Shown here piece by piece: positions 24,507-34,038 of a stretch of DNA of 47,972 nt. The stretch is from Oscillospiraceae bacterium (GTDB taxonomy: Bacteria > Bacillota > Clostridia > Oscillospirales > Acutalibacteraceae): the NCBI GenBank assembly GCA_015066345.1, contig SVOQ01000020.1:1-47972 (forward strand), given 5' to 3'. The notes under the pieces were generated by a model. The model had not been told where the DNA came from and did no database searches. It was given only the letters and a program-made list of their open reading frames with translations. The translations under genes were made by a program, and so were the position numbers. The stretch's first letter is position 1; the number at the start of each line of letters is the position of its first letter.

Positions 24507-26639
24507 ATGAAAAAAGACAATTTTTTTGATATTTATTACCAACAGGGTGAAAACCCCATATTTTGTTACAGAAGCGGTAATATGGTCTACGAAGAGGGCT
24601 TTGAAAACGGTGTGCTTATATCTTACGGATGGAATGCGTCAGGATACCCTCTTAATGTTTTAACCAACTGCCCTACACGAATTAACCGCAAACGTTATGC
24701 CGAGCCTTTTTCTTTCAATATTGAAATAGACGGTCAAAGTGTGGATTTCGGTTTGTCTTTTGAAGACTTCGAAACCCAAAAATCGGACAATAACATAACT
24801 TCTGTTTTTACACTCAAAAGCACTATCAAACCCGTAAAAATCAAGGTTTTCACTTTACTTGACGGCACACAGATGTTTTCACGTTGGATTGAAATTGAAA
24901 ACCTTTCGGATGATTACCTTAATATAAGCAGACTTTCTCTTATAAGCGGTGCAATGGAAAGTATGGATGTTTCCGATTACCATACGGATAAAAGTATTGA
25001 AGAATATTATTCAACAGGATACTTCTATGATGACCGTTGGGGCAACGAGGGTTTATTTAAATGGAATGACCTTTATCCCGGTAACACTCTCATTGACGGA
25101 CGTTTTACAAGAAATCGTTTCCGTCATCCCCTGATTTTTATAAAAAATAATATTTTGGGAAAAATCTGGTTTGCTCAGATTGGTTGGAGCGGTGGCTTCA
25201 GTTTCGGACTTGATTATAACGCAAAGAAATATGAATCCGACACCCATTTATCATTTAAAGCAGAATTAACAGGACATAAACCCTTAATGATATTAAGACC
25301 TCGCGAGGTTTTCACTTCTCCGAGTGTACATATAGGACACGTTGCAGGTGACCTTGACAATGCAGTTAATGAAATGCACTCACATATAAGAAAATCCGTT
25401 CTTAATATGCCCGAAGCAGATGGCAAAGCGGCACTTATTAACTGCGGTATGGGTGCCGAGCACACAATGAACGTTGAAGACACCAAGGAATTTATACGTC
25501 AATTTGCAGAAATGGGCGGTGAAATCTTTACAATTGACGCAGGTTGGGAATGTCCCCCGGAAAAAGAAATGCAATGGGTTGATTTTAACGGCAGAAACAA
25601 GCCCGACCCCGAACGTTATCCCGACGGAATAAAAGTGTTATCCGATTTTGCTCACGAAAACGGTTTAAAATTCGGTTTATGGGTAGATATTGAATGCTTA
25701 GGCAAATATTGTGACACATATGAAGCTCACCCCGAGTGGCTTTCGGTTGACCCCTTAGGCGAAAGAAGCTCAAAGTTTATGGATTTATCCGTTCCCCAAT
25801 GTGCCGAGTGGTGCGAAAGCGAATTATCACGGATAATAACAGAATATGAACTTGACCTGTTAAGAGTTGACCACAATGTTGACTATACCGAGTATTTCGG
25901 TATGCGTAAATGTAAAAGCGGTGCTCTTGAGTGCGTTAATTCCCGTCACAATATGGCGGTATATAAAATGTACGAAAACCTCAAAAAGAAGTTCCCGAAT
26001 GTTATTTTTGAAAATTGTGCAGGTGGCGGAGGAAGAACCGACCTTGGTATGATGAAAAACTTTAATCATACGTGGGTTTCTGACTGGCAGAAAGCACCCC
26101 GTTCGGTTATGATAACAAACGGAATGACTATGGCACTTCCTCCCGAAAGAGTTGACAGACTTTTTGCAGGAATGGGATGTCACACACTCGGTTCTTTTGA
26201 TTTCCATATGAGGAACACAATGCTCGGTCATATTTCACTTAACGTTATATCCCCTGCTTACGCTCAATGGAACACTGAACAAATGGAATTCATAAAGCAC
26301 TCCGTTGATATTTACAAGAATTTTATAAGACCGTTTTTATCCTATTCGAAAATTTATCACCATACACCCGATTTAACGAATACTGATAACTGCGTTATCG
26401 AACTCTCCTCTCCCGATAAATCCAAAGGTGTTATAGGTGTATTTACTCTTTCAGGTTCAAATGAAAAAAACATCAATATTATTCCAAAGGGTATTGATGT
26501 TTCAAAGACATATAAAGTAACACTTGATAATGAAAGAGAAAGTTACGAGATATATGGTAATGAATTAAAATCACGAGGAATAAATGTTTACATTCCTTGC
26601 TCACTTTCATCCGAACTTGTAATGTTTGAAGAACTATAA
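24507..26639 (+). CDS. GH36-family glycoside hydrolase (alpha-galactosidase-like)
   Basis: The 710 residues have the clan GH-D layout: an N-terminal beta-sandwich to about residue 300, a TIM barrel and a C-terminal beta domain. In the barrel the probable nucleophile is D455 in LLRVDHN. The acid/base is D526 in HTWVSDWQ, shortly after NCAGGGGRTDLGM. Classical GH36 alpha-galactosidases read KWDMNR at the nucleophile and usually SDD at the acid/base, so this is a divergent subfamily and the sugar specificity is open. There is no signal peptide, so it acts on imported oligosaccharides. AAGGTGA lies before the ATG. Confidence 0.85.
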   Translation: MKKDNFFDIYYQQGENPIFCYRSGNMVYEEGFENGVLISYGWNASGYPLNVLTNCPTRINRKRYAEPFSFNIEIDGQSVDFGLSFEDFETQKSDNNITSVFTLKSTIKPVKIKVFTLLDGTQMFSRWIEIENLSDDYLNISRLSLISGAMESMDVSDYHTDKSIEEYYSTGYFYDDRWGNEGLFKWNDLYPGNTLIDGRFTRNRFRHPLIFIKNNILGKIWFAQIGWSGGFSFGLDYNAKKYESDTHLSFKAELTGHKPLMILRPREVFTSPSVHIGHVAGDLDNAVNEMHSHIRKSVLNMPEADGKAALINCGMGAEHTMNVEDTKEFIRQFAEMGGEIFTIDAGWECPPEKEMQWVDFNGRNKPDPERYPDGIKVLSDFAHENGLKFGLWVDIECLGKYCDTYEAHPEWLSVDPLGERSSKFMDLSVPQCAEWCESELSRIITEYELDLLRVDHNVDYTEYFGMRKCKSGALECVNSRHNMAVYKMYENLKKKFPNVIFENCAGGGGRTDLGMMKNFNHTWVSDWQKAPRSVMITNGMTMALPPERVDRLFAGMGCHTLGSFDFHMRNTMLGHISLNVISPAYAQWNTEQMEFIKHSVDIYKNFIRPFLSYSKIYHHTPDLTNTDNCVIELSSPDKSKGVIGVFTLSGSNEKNINIIPKGIDVSKTYKVTLDNERESYEIYGNELKSRGINVYIPCSLSSELVMFEEL

Positions 26640-26676
26640 AATAAGTACCCCGCCTTGCGCGGGGTACTTATTTTAT
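26636..26676. terminator. bidirectional terminator shared by the GH36 gene and engB
   Basis: An 18-bp perfect stem (26636-26653 with 26659-26676; core GTACCCCGC/GCGGGGTAC) has a 5-base loop. The stop codons of both convergent genes lie inside its arms, so the genes end with no spare sequence. Confidence 0.9.
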
Positions 26677-27254
26677 AGAACACTTTCAATTATAGATTTC
26701 AATTCGTCCGTTCCCTCGCCTTTTTCAGAGGAGAAAGGAAGAATGGTTAAGTTATCGCCAAATTCGGCTAACTCTTCTTTAAGGGCGTTTTTACGCTCGT
26801 TATACTGTGTTTTATTAAGTTTATCGCTCTTGGTTGCGGCTACTATAAAGGGAAGCCCTGCATCCTTTAAGAAACGCATCATAATATAGTCATCCTCAGA
26901 CGGTTTATGACGCATATCTACTAACTGAACTACAAGTTTAATGTTACGGGGACTCCGGAAGTATCCCTCCATCATTTCTGCCCAACGGCGTTTTTCACCT
27001 TTAGCAACTTTAGCATAACCATAACCGGGAAGGTCAACAATTCGAACATCTTCAACCTTAAAGAAGTTAATAGTAATTGTTTTACCGGGAACAGAAGAAA
27101 CTCTCGCAAGATTTTTCCTGTTAAATAATCGATTAAGCATCGATGATTTACCCACGTTTGAGCGACCTGCAAAAACAATTTCGGGTAAATCGGATTCAGG
27201 GATTTGCTTTAATGTGCCGAAAGCGGCTTCAAACTGAACTTTGTTATAATTCAT
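26673..27254 (-). CDS. engB: ribosome biogenesis GTP-binding protein EngB/YsxC
   Basis: It acts in 50S assembly. The 193 residues show FAGRSNVGKSSMLN (G1), SVPGKTITINF (G2), DLPGYGYAKV (G3) and ATKSDKL (G4). I start at ATG 27254, five bases after GAGAGGTG; this gives MNYNKVQFEAAF. It begins two bases behind the lon stop, the conserved lon-engB order of Firmicutes. Confidence 0.96.
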   Translation of the reverse strand: MNYNKVQFEAAFGTLKQIPESDLPEIVFAGRSNVGKSSMLNRLFNRKNLARVSSVPGKTITINFFKVEDVRIVDLPGYGYAKVAKGEKRRWAEMMEGYFRSPRNIKLVVQLVDMRHKPSEDDYIMMRFLKDAGLPFIVAATKSDKLNKTQYNERKNALKEELAEFGDNLTILPFSSEKGEGTDELKSIIESVL

Positions 27255-27256
27255 TT

Positions 27257-29692
27257 TTACACCTCTCTGCAATATACACCCGTGGATTTTTTATCAGTTT
27301 CAGTATTCTTTATAGGAGTTGATTTTTTATTTACCCCATTATCTTTACGGGTAACTTTAACCTCCTCCAAAGCAACACTGAGAACTTCATCAAGATTACT
27401 TACGGGTATAAATTCAATAGCCTTTTTAACGGTTTCGTTAACCTTATCTAAATCCCCTTTGTTTTCCTCAGGAATTAAGACGGTTTTCATACCGTTTTTA
27501 AATGCGGCAGTGGATTTTTCACGAAGACCACCAATAGCAAGGACTTTACCCCTTAAGGTAATCTCGCCCGTCATAGCAACGCTTCTGTTAACTTTTCTGC
27601 CCGTTAAAGCAGATGCAAGAGCCGTAGTCATTGTAACACCCGCGGAAGGTCCGTCTTTGGGTACTGCACCTTCGGGAACGTGGATATGAATATCCTTGGT
27701 TTTATAGAAATCCTTATCAATACCTAATTCATCGGCTCGACTTCTTATATAAGTTATAGCCGCCTTTGCGGATTCCTTCATAACGTCACCCAAGGAGCCT
27801 GTTAGTTCAATCTTACCGCTACCCTCAAGAACCGCAACTTCAATCTGCATCATTTCACCGCCGACAGAAGTCCATGCAAGTCCGTTTGCAGCACCTATCA
27901 TATCATCAAAATCGAGTTTGGTTGTTTTATAACGGGGTGTACCGAGATATTCGCTCAAAGATGCGGGGTCAACAGTTACTTTTCCCTCAAAGCCTTCGGC
28001 GAATTTAACCGCAACTTTTCTGATTATTTTTGTTATAGTTCTGTCGAGTGTACGTACACCCGCTTCTTTTGTATAATCGGATATTAAACTTCTTATTGCA
28101 CCGTCGGTAAATCTTATCATACGGCTATTCATACCGAAATTCTTTACCTGCTTAGGTACAAGATGTTTTTTAGCAATGGCAAATTTATCCTCGGCAGTAT
28201 AACTGTATAACTCAATTACTTCCATACGGTCGTAGAGAGGTCCGGGAATCTGAGAAGCATCATTTGCGGTAGTAATAAAGAGAACCTTGCTTAAATCAAA
28301 GGGAACTTCCACATAGTGGTCGGTAAAAGTATTGTTCTGTTCACCGTCAAGAACTTCGAGCAAAGCGGATGATGGGTCACCCTTATAATCACTGCCTAAT
28401 TTGTCAATTTCATCAAGTAAAATCAAGGGATTGGCAGTTTCCGCCTGTTCAATAGCAGTAATTATTCTACCGGGCATTGAACCAATATATGTTTTTCTGT
28501 GACCACGGATTTCCGCTTCATCACGGACACCGCCGAGAGAAATACGCACATATTTTCTACCCATAGCCTCGGCAAGGGATTTTGCAACAGATGTTTTACC
28601 AACACCGGGAGGACCAACAAGGCACAAAATCTGTGCATTAGCATCGGGTGCGAGTTTCTTAACGGCAATAAGTTCAATAATTCTCTCCTTTACGTCCTGA
28701 AGTCCGTAATGGTCTTTATCAAGAATTTTACGTGCCGACGCAACATCAAGAGAATCTTCGGTATAAACGCCGAAAGGCAAACTCGTTACCCTTTCAAGAT
28801 ATGTACGGGTTACGTTGGACTCAGGGCTACCGGGTGAGGTTTTAATGAGTCTGTCGCATTCTTCGTAAAGTTTCTTTTTAGCCTTATCATCAATGGGTAA
28901 CGCAGATACTTTTTCCCTATATTTATTTGCTTCCGAAACGGGTGAATCATCGTCACCAAGTTCATTGGAAATAACTTTCATTTCCTCACGAAGATAATAC
29001 TCTCTTTGGTTTTTATCCATTTTTTCCTGAACTTTATCGGAAATTTCAAGTTCAAGTTTAAGAATCTGAGTTTCTTTTGACAAAATACCGCAGAGCATCT
29101 CCGCACGTTTCATTACGTCAAGTTCATTGAGAAGTTTCTGTTTATCAGAAATTTCAAAGTGAAAATGACCTGCTATATCATCAGTTACATCGGCAATATT
29201 ACCCTCTTCAAGGATTGAAAGGAAAATCTCGGGAGCAATTCGCGGACTTACAGAAACATACTCATCAAACTTAGATTTCAATGTTCTTAAAGTTGCAACA
29301 GTAAGAGGATTTTCGTTATCGGGATAAACCTCATTAAGTCTTTGAACAAGCGCACGAAGTGAAATACGCTCCCTCGTTACCTCTTTGACACACGCTCTGT
29401 AAAGACCCTCAACAACGATTTCAAAATTGTTACTGTCGGCGGAGCCTGAAATCTGCTTAATTTCGGCAACAACGCCAACTTCACTTAAATCTGAAAACTT
29501 GGGGTCTTCTATCATTGCATCCTTCTGAGAAACGAGGAAAATCTTTCTGTCCTCGGTCTCAATTGCGGACTTTATTGCTCGTACTGATTTTAATCTGCCC
29601 ACTTCAAAACTCATGGTCTGCTCGGGGAAAATCACAAGATTCCTGAGAGCAAGGACGGGTAAAGTTTCGGGCTGATAAATTTTTTCTGACAT
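27257..29692 (-). CDS. lon: ATP-dependent protease Lon (LonA)
   Basis: This cytoplasmic hexameric protease degrades misfolded and regulatory proteins. The 811 residues contain the LonA N-terminal substrate domain (LPVLALRNLVIFPEQTM) and a coiled region. The AAA+ module follows with CLVGPPGVGKTSVAKSLA and ILLDEIDKLG. The protease domain has the Ser-Lys dyad (Ser in PKDGPSAGVTM, Lys in the later EITLRGKVLAIGGLREK region). The tail after about residue 780 is Lys/Thr-rich. I start at ATG 29692, with AGGAG six bases upstream. It is the middle gene of the clpP-clpX-lon-engB block. Confidence 0.97.
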   Translation of the reverse strand: MSEKIYQPETLPVLALRNLVIFPEQTMSFEVGRLKSVRAIKSAIETEDRKIFLVSQKDAMIEDPKFSDLSEVGVVAEIKQISGSADSNNFEIVVEGLYRACVKEVTRERISLRALVQRLNEVYPDNENPLTVATLRTLKSKFDEYVSVSPRIAPEIFLSILEEGNIADVTDDIAGHFHFEISDKQKLLNELDVMKRAEMLCGILSKETQILKLELEISDKVQEKMDKNQREYYLREEMKVISNELGDDDSPVSEANKYREKVSALPIDDKAKKKLYEECDRLIKTSPGSPESNVTRTYLERVTSLPFGVYTEDSLDVASARKILDKDHYGLQDVKERIIELIAVKKLAPDANAQILCLVGPPGVGKTSVAKSLAEAMGRKYVRISLGGVRDEAEIRGHRKTYIGSMPGRIITAIEQAETANPLILLDEIDKLGSDYKGDPSSALLEVLDGEQNNTFTDHYVEVPFDLSKVLFITTANDASQIPGPLYDRMEVIELYSYTAEDKFAIAKKHLVPKQVKNFGMNSRMIRFTDGAIRSLISDYTKEAGVRTLDRTITKIIRKVAVKFAEGFEGKVTVDPASLSEYLGTPRYKTTKLDFDDMIGAANGLAWTSVGGEMMQIEVAVLEGSGKIELTGSLGDVMKESAKAAITYIRSRADELGIDKDFYKTKDIHIHVPEGAVPKDGPSAGVTMTTALASALTGRKVNRSVAMTGEITLRGKVLAIGGLREKSTAAFKNGMKTVLIPEENKGDLDKVNETVKKAIEFIPVSNLDEVLSVALEEVKVTRKDNGVNKKSTPIKNTETDKKSTGVYCREV

Positions 29693-29724
29693 ATTAACTC
29701 CTGTATAATACGGATAATTTAACA

Positions 29725-29765
29725 CAGGGTGATTTCATTTAATGATAAAATGATAAATCACCCTG
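29725..29765. repeat. 11-bp perfect inverted repeat between clpX and lon
   Basis: CAGGGTGATTT (29725-29735) and AAATCACCCTG (29755-29765) match perfectly, 19 bases apart. There is no T-run after it on the minus strand, so it is a poor intrinsic terminator. It does not match the CIRCE element (HrcA) or the CtsR heptad. It lies 33 bases upstream of the lon start, so an operator or RNA-stability hairpin is possible. Confidence 0.5.
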
Positions 29766-29778
29766 AAATTAGTTCGGT

Positions 29779-31041
29779 TTAAACCGCTTTATTATTTTCT
29801 TTAGGTTTCTTTAAGTAAACGGGCTCACTTTTACCGTCTACAACATCGGCAGTAATCTTAACCGCAGTAATTGACGGGTCAGAAGGCACACTGTACATAA
29901 TGGGAATAAGAATACTTTCCATAATGGAGCGCAGACCTCTTGCACCCGTTTCCCTTTCAATGGTAAGCTCGGCAACTCTCTTAATGGCATCATCAGTGAA
30001 ATTAAGCTCTACTTTGTCCATTTTAAGAAGGCTTGTATACTGCTTCAAAAGGGCATTTTTAGGTTGAGTAATAATATTAACAAGTCCGTCAACATCAAGA
30101 TTTTCAAGGCTTGTAATTACAGGAATACGACCAACAAGTTCAGGAATAAGACCAAATTTAACTAAATCCTGAGGAATAACTTTAGCATACATATCCATGG
30201 ATTTAAGTTCGCTCTTGGAGTGAAGTTCACCGCCAAAGCCTAAAACAGCCTTACCGAGCCTGTCTTCAACTAATTTTTCGATTCCCGAGAAAGCACCGCC
30301 ACAGATAAATAAAATCTTGGAAGTATCAATCTGAATAAACTCCTGTTGAGGATGCTTTCTGCCACCCTGAGGCGGTACATTGGCAACAGTACCTTCAATA
30401 ATTTTAAGAAGTGCCTGTTGTACGCCTTCACCGCTTACATCACGGGTAATGGATGTATTCTCGGACTTTCTGCCGATTTTATCGATTTCGTCAACATAAA
30501 TAATACCGTGTTCTGCTTTTTCAACGTCGAAATCCGCCGCCTGAATAAGACGAAGAAGAATGTTTTCTACGTCCTCACCAACGTATCCTGCTTCGGTTAA
30601 TGTAGTAGCATCCGCAATAGCAAACGGCACTTCAAGAATTTTAGCAAGAGTTGAAGCAAGTAATGTCTTACCGACACCGGTAGGACCGAGCATAAGCACG
30701 TTACTTTTATTTATTTCAACATCATCAGGTGAATCAAAATATATTCTTTTATAATGGTTATAAACCGCCACACTTAAAACCTGTTTAGCAGCATCCTGAC
30801 CAATAACGTATTCGTCAAGGGCTTTCTTTATCTCCACAGGTTTGGGCAATTTTTTTGCAGGTTCGGTAGTTACCTTCTTTTGTTGCTTTGATGGCACACC
30901 TTCAACAATGTCCATACAAAGCTCAACACAGGCATCACAAATGAAAACACCGGGTCCCGATATCATTCGTTCAACCTGGTCCGCGGTTTTACCACAGAAC
31001 GAACACCTTACCTTTTTATCTTTTATATCATCTCGTGCCAA
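29779..31041 (-). CDS. clpX: ATP-dependent Clp protease ATP-binding subunit ClpX
   Basis: This unfoldase feeds substrates to ClpP. The 420 residues have the four-Cys zinc-binding domain ([11 protein letters not shown]...CDACVELC) and the AAA+ core: [27 protein letters not shown] and [13 protein letters not shown]. The ClpP-docking loop reads AVLGFGGEL, an LGF variant of the usual IGF. A C-terminal sensor-2 domain follows ([13 protein letters not shown]). It lies 12 bases behind clpP and is transcribed with it. Confidence 0.98.
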   Translation of the reverse strand: MARDDIKDKKVRCSFCGKTADQVERMISGPGVFICDACVELCMDIVEGVPSKQQKKVTTEPAKKLPKPVEIKKALDEYVIGQDAAKQVLSVAVYNHYKRIYFDSPDDVEINKSNVLMLGPTGVGKTLLASTLAKILEVPFAIADATTLTEAGYVGEDVENILLRLIQAADFDVEKAEHGIIYVDEIDKIGRKSENTSITRDVSGEGVQQALLKIIEGTVANVPPQGGRKHPQQEFIQIDTSKILFICGGAFSGIEKLVEDRLGKAVLGFGGELHSKSELKSMDMYAKVIPQDLVKFGLIPELVGRIPVITSLENLDVDGLVNIITQPKNALLKQYTSLLKMDKVELNFTDDAIKRVAELTIERETGARGLRSIMESILIPIMYSVPSDPSITAVKITADVVDGKSEPVYLKKPKENNKAV

Positions 31042-31053
31042 AAAAGACCACCC

Positions 31054-31635
31054 TTATCTTTTCTCGATAATTTTATCTGCAATACCGTAAGCAACTGCTT
31101 CCTCTGCGGTAAGCCAATTATCACGCTCGGTATCGGCAAATATCTCTTCAACACTCTTACCTGTATTTTCGGCAAGAATTTTGTTCAAACGTTCTTTGGT
31201 TCTCTTAATGTGGTCCGCAGCAATGAGGATTTCGGTTGCCTGACCCTTAGCACCGCCGAGAGGTTGATGAATCATAACCTCAGCATTGGGGAGAATATAA
31301 CGTTTACCTTTAGCACCGGATGAAAAAAGGAATGCACCCATAGATGCCGCCATACCCATACAAATAGTAGAAACATCGCATTTGATGTACTGCATTGTAT
31401 CGTAAATAGCAAGACCTGCGGTTACACTTCCGCCGGGACTGTTGATATAGAAATTAATGTCCTTTTCGGGATCCTGACCCTCAAGATAAAGCATCTGAGC
31501 AACGATTATACTTGCGGTAGCATCGTTAACCTCGTCGGAAAGAACGATAATTCTGTCATTGAGAAGTCTTGAAAAAATGTCGTAAGAGCGTTCACCACGA
31601 TTGGTCTGCTCAACAACGTAAGGAACAAGTGCCAT
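31054..31635 (-). CDS. clpP: ATP-dependent Clp protease proteolytic subunit ClpP
   Basis: This serine peptidase forms a tetradecameric chamber. The 193 residues carry the triad Ser98 ([10 protein letters not shown]), His123 (VMIHQPLGG) and Asp172 (TERDNWL). The N-terminal segment [20 protein letters not shown] is processed in homologues. It precedes clpX directly. Confidence 0.98.
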   Translation of the reverse strand: MALVPYVVEQTNRGERSYDIFSRLLNDRIIVLSDEVNDATASIIVAQMLYLEGQDPEKDINFYINSPGGSVTAGLAIYDTMQYIKCDVSTICMGMAASMGAFLFSSGAKGKRYILPNAEVMIHQPLGGAKGQATEILIAADHIKRTKERLNKILAENTGKSVEEIFADTERDNWLTAEEAVAYGIADKIIEKR

Positions 31636-31717
31636 AATGTTAACCTCCTAACAATAGTAACAGGATGATTATTGGAATGTTTATATCAATTTAAACACTT
31701 CACAAAAATATACATAT

Positions 31718-31743
31718 ACCGCCGCAGTATTTACTGTGGCGGC
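31718..31743 (-). terminator. hairpin between tig and clpP
   Basis: A GCCGCC-ACAGT/ACTG-CGGCGG stem with about 10 pairs and one mismatch lies just behind the tig stop. A T-rich but interrupted tail (TATATGTATATTTTT) follows on minus, so it may terminate or merely attenuate readthrough to clpP. Confidence 0.5.
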
Positions 31744-31754
31744 ATAAATTTTAA

Positions 31755-33173
31755 TTATTCAGCATCTTCTGCCTTTTCTGCAGTTTTCTTAGCTGTGGTC
31801 TTTTTAGTTGTTGTTTTCTTTGCGGGAGCCTTTTTTGCCGCCGGCTTTTCTTCCGCAGCAGCGTCATCTGCCTTAGGAGCAGCTTTTTTCTTTGCACCTG
31901 CAACTGCAGTATCTCTTACGATATCCATTGCTTTTCTGCAAGCAAGGTCTGCCTTAACATCATCAGAAGAAATAAGAGTTTTGATTTTTTCGATAGGCAT
32001 ACCGTATGCATCTGCATAAGTTTTAAGTTCTGTATCAACATCTTCATCAGAAATTTCGATATTTTCGAGAGCTGCAACTTTTTCGAGAGCAAGGCGGAGT
32101 TTAACCTGTTTTTCAGCACCATCTTTGTAGCTGTCACGAAGAGCAGCAACGTCCATACCGAGGTACTGAAGGTACATATCAAGCTGAAGCCCCTGTGAAC
32201 GGAGTCTGTATTCAAACTCGTTAATCTGGTTGTCGATTTCTTTTTCAATCATTACTGCAGGAATTTCTGCAACAACATTATCAACAAGAGTATCCATTAC
32301 TGCACTTTCGAATGCACGGTCTGCAGCAGCTTCTTTTCTTGCTTTGATTTCTTCTTCAAGATGTTTTTCGTAATCTGCAACAGTGTCAAATTCGCTTACA
32401 TCTTTAACGAACTCATCATCATATTTGGGGAGTTCTTTCTTCATAATCTTATGAAGTTTGATTTTGAAAACAACTGCTTTACCTGCAAGTTCTTCTGAGC
32501 CGTAGTCTTCGGGGAAAGTAACGTCAATATCAAATTCCTCGTCAACTTTGTGACCGATAACCTGCTCCTCAAAGCCGGGGATAAAGCTACCTGAACCAAG
32601 TTCAAGGTCATAGCCTTCGCCTTTGCCGCCGTCGAATGCTACGCCGTCAAGGAAGCCTTCGAAGTCGATTGTTGCAATGTCGCCCTTTTTAGCTGCTTTG
32701 CCTTCAACGGCAACGAGTTTTGCGTCTTTTTCAAGAGCTTTTTCAACTTCTTCTTTGATTTCGGCTTTTTTAACTGTAACTTTTTCTTTTTCTGCTTTGA
32801 TTCCCTTGTAAGCTTTAAGCTCAACTTCGGGTTTTACAGTTACTTTTAATTTGATTGTGAAACCATTTTCACTGATGTCAACGATTTCATCGTCATAGGG
32901 AGCAGCAACAGGTTCAATACCCGCTTCTTTGATAGCTGCTTCGTAAAGAGCACCGTACTCAGCATCAATTGCATCGTACCAGAAAGTTTCTTTACCGTAG
33001 TAAGTTTCGATAATGTGCTTGGGAGCCTTACCCTTGCGGAAACCGGGAACATTGTATTTGCCCCTTGTTTTTGTATAAGCCTTTGAAACTGCTGACTTGA
33101 AAGCATCGCCCTCAAGAGAAAGTTCAACCGCATATACGTTTGTTTCGATTTTTTCGCAAGACTTTAAACTCAT
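31755..33173 (-). CDS. tig: trigger factor with Lys/Ala/Thr-rich C-terminal extension
   Basis: This ribosome-bound chaperone has peptidyl-prolyl isomerase activity. The N-terminal ribosome-binding domain contains the signature VPGFRKGKAPKHIIE. The FKBP-like domain follows (KKGDIATIDFEGFLDGVAFDGG, SFIPGFEEQVIGHK), then the helical chaperone arms. At 472 residues it is about 40 longer than typical. The extra part (about 425-472) is a low-complexity tail of AKK/TTKK repeats ending AEKAEDAE, resembling histone-H1-like basic tails. The tail is in frame and ends at a proper stop, so it does not look like an error. Confidence 0.96.
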   Translation of the reverse strand: MSLKSCEKIETNVYAVELSLEGDAFKSAVSKAYTKTRGKYNVPGFRKGKAPKHIIETYYGKETFWYDAIDAEYGALYEAAIKEAGIEPVAAPYDDEIVDISENGFTIKLKVTVKPEVELKAYKGIKAEKEKVTVKKAEIKEEVEKALEKDAKLVAVEGKAAKKGDIATIDFEGFLDGVAFDGGKGEGYDLELGSGSFIPGFEEQVIGHKVDEEFDIDVTFPEDYGSEELAGKAVVFKIKLHKIMKKELPKYDDEFVKDVSEFDTVADYEKHLEEEIKARKEAAADRAFESAVMDTLVDNVVAEIPAVMIEKEIDNQINEFEYRLRSQGLQLDMYLQYLGMDVAALRDSYKDGAEKQVKLRLALEKVAALENIEISDEDVDTELKTYADAYGMPIEKIKTLISSDDVKADLACRKAMDIVRDTAVAGAKKKAAPKADDAAAEEKPAAKKAPAKKTTTKKTTAKKTAEKAEDAE

Positions 33174-33225
33174 TTGAATAACATCCTTTCATTTGCGAAC
33201 ATTTAATAAACATATTAACTGCGAA

Positions 33226-33254
33226 ATTATATCATAATAATCCGCGAATTTCCA
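33226..33254 (-). promoter_or_regulatory. tig promoter
   Basis: A -10 TATAAT (33231-33226) with extended TG, a 17-base spacer and a weak -35 TGGAAA (33254-33249) lie about 50 bases upstream of tig. Confidence 0.5.
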
Positions 33255-33334
33255 CTGTTTTTTAAAGAAATTTCAAATATTTGGTAAAATAAACCCGATA
33301 TTTTTAAATTCAGGCTTGTTTTTCATTAAAATAA

Positions 33335-34024
33335 TCAAGGAACTATTAATTTCGGAGTGAATCTCAGGTAATCCGCTGACACGAGATTATAGGAAATTCC
33401 GTCACTTTCTATCTTAGCACACCCGGGTGCAACAAAGCCGTGAAGATGACCGAAATAGCACTGTTTTACGGGAAACTCCTTTAAAACATCAATTAGTTCA
33501 TCACATCGTTGAACTTCGTTTATGGGCGGATAGTGAAGAAAGGCGATTATCTCACCGCCTAATTCCGAAGCCGCCTTTAAAGATGTACGAAGACGACCCG
33601 CCTCACGGAGTATAACTTTATGCACATCCCCTTCCGAATCGTCATAAAACCATCCCCGTGTACCCGCAAGAGCAAACCCTTCAACGGGATATGCGTTATT
33701 ATGAATTATCTTAATTGAATCAAATCCGTTTTCGTCTAAAAACTTTGTCATTTTAGACATGGTATTCCACCAATAATCGTGGTTACCTTTAAGGATGTAC
33801 TTAGTACCGTTCAAAGAATGAAGAAACTGAAAATCCTTTTTAGCCTCATCAAAATTCATTGCCCAGGAAATATCACCGGGGATGACAACACTGTCATTTT
33901 CACCCACAATACTATTCCAGTTACCCGCAAGGCGTTCGGTATAATCAGTCCACCCTTTAAAAACATCCATAGGTTTATCAACGGATAGAGAGAGATGTGT
34001 GTCACCGATTGCAAATAACGACAT
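33335..34024 (-). CDS. metallophosphoesterase (calcineurin-like)
   Basis: The 229 residues carry all five metal-site blocks: IGDTHLS, IPGDISW, LKGNHDYWW, AFLHYPP and GHLHGF. It belongs to a small YkuE-like or predicted phosphohydrolase group in Clostridia with no known substrate. It is 14 bases behind thrC and probably shares its transcript. No signal peptide, so it is cytoplasmic. Confidence 0.85.
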   Translation of the reverse strand: MSLFAIGDTHLSLSVDKPMDVFKGWTDYTERLAGNWNSIVGENDSVVIPGDISWAMNFDEAKKDFQFLHSLNGTKYILKGNHDYWWNTMSKMTKFLDENGFDSIKIIHNNAYPVEGFALAGTRGWFYDDSEGDVHKVILREAGRLRTSLKAASELGGEIIAFLHYPPINEVQRCDELIDVLKEFPVKQCYFGHLHGFVAPGCAKIESDGISYNLVSADYLRFTPKLIVP

Positions 34025-34038
34025 CGGAAACCCCTTTC

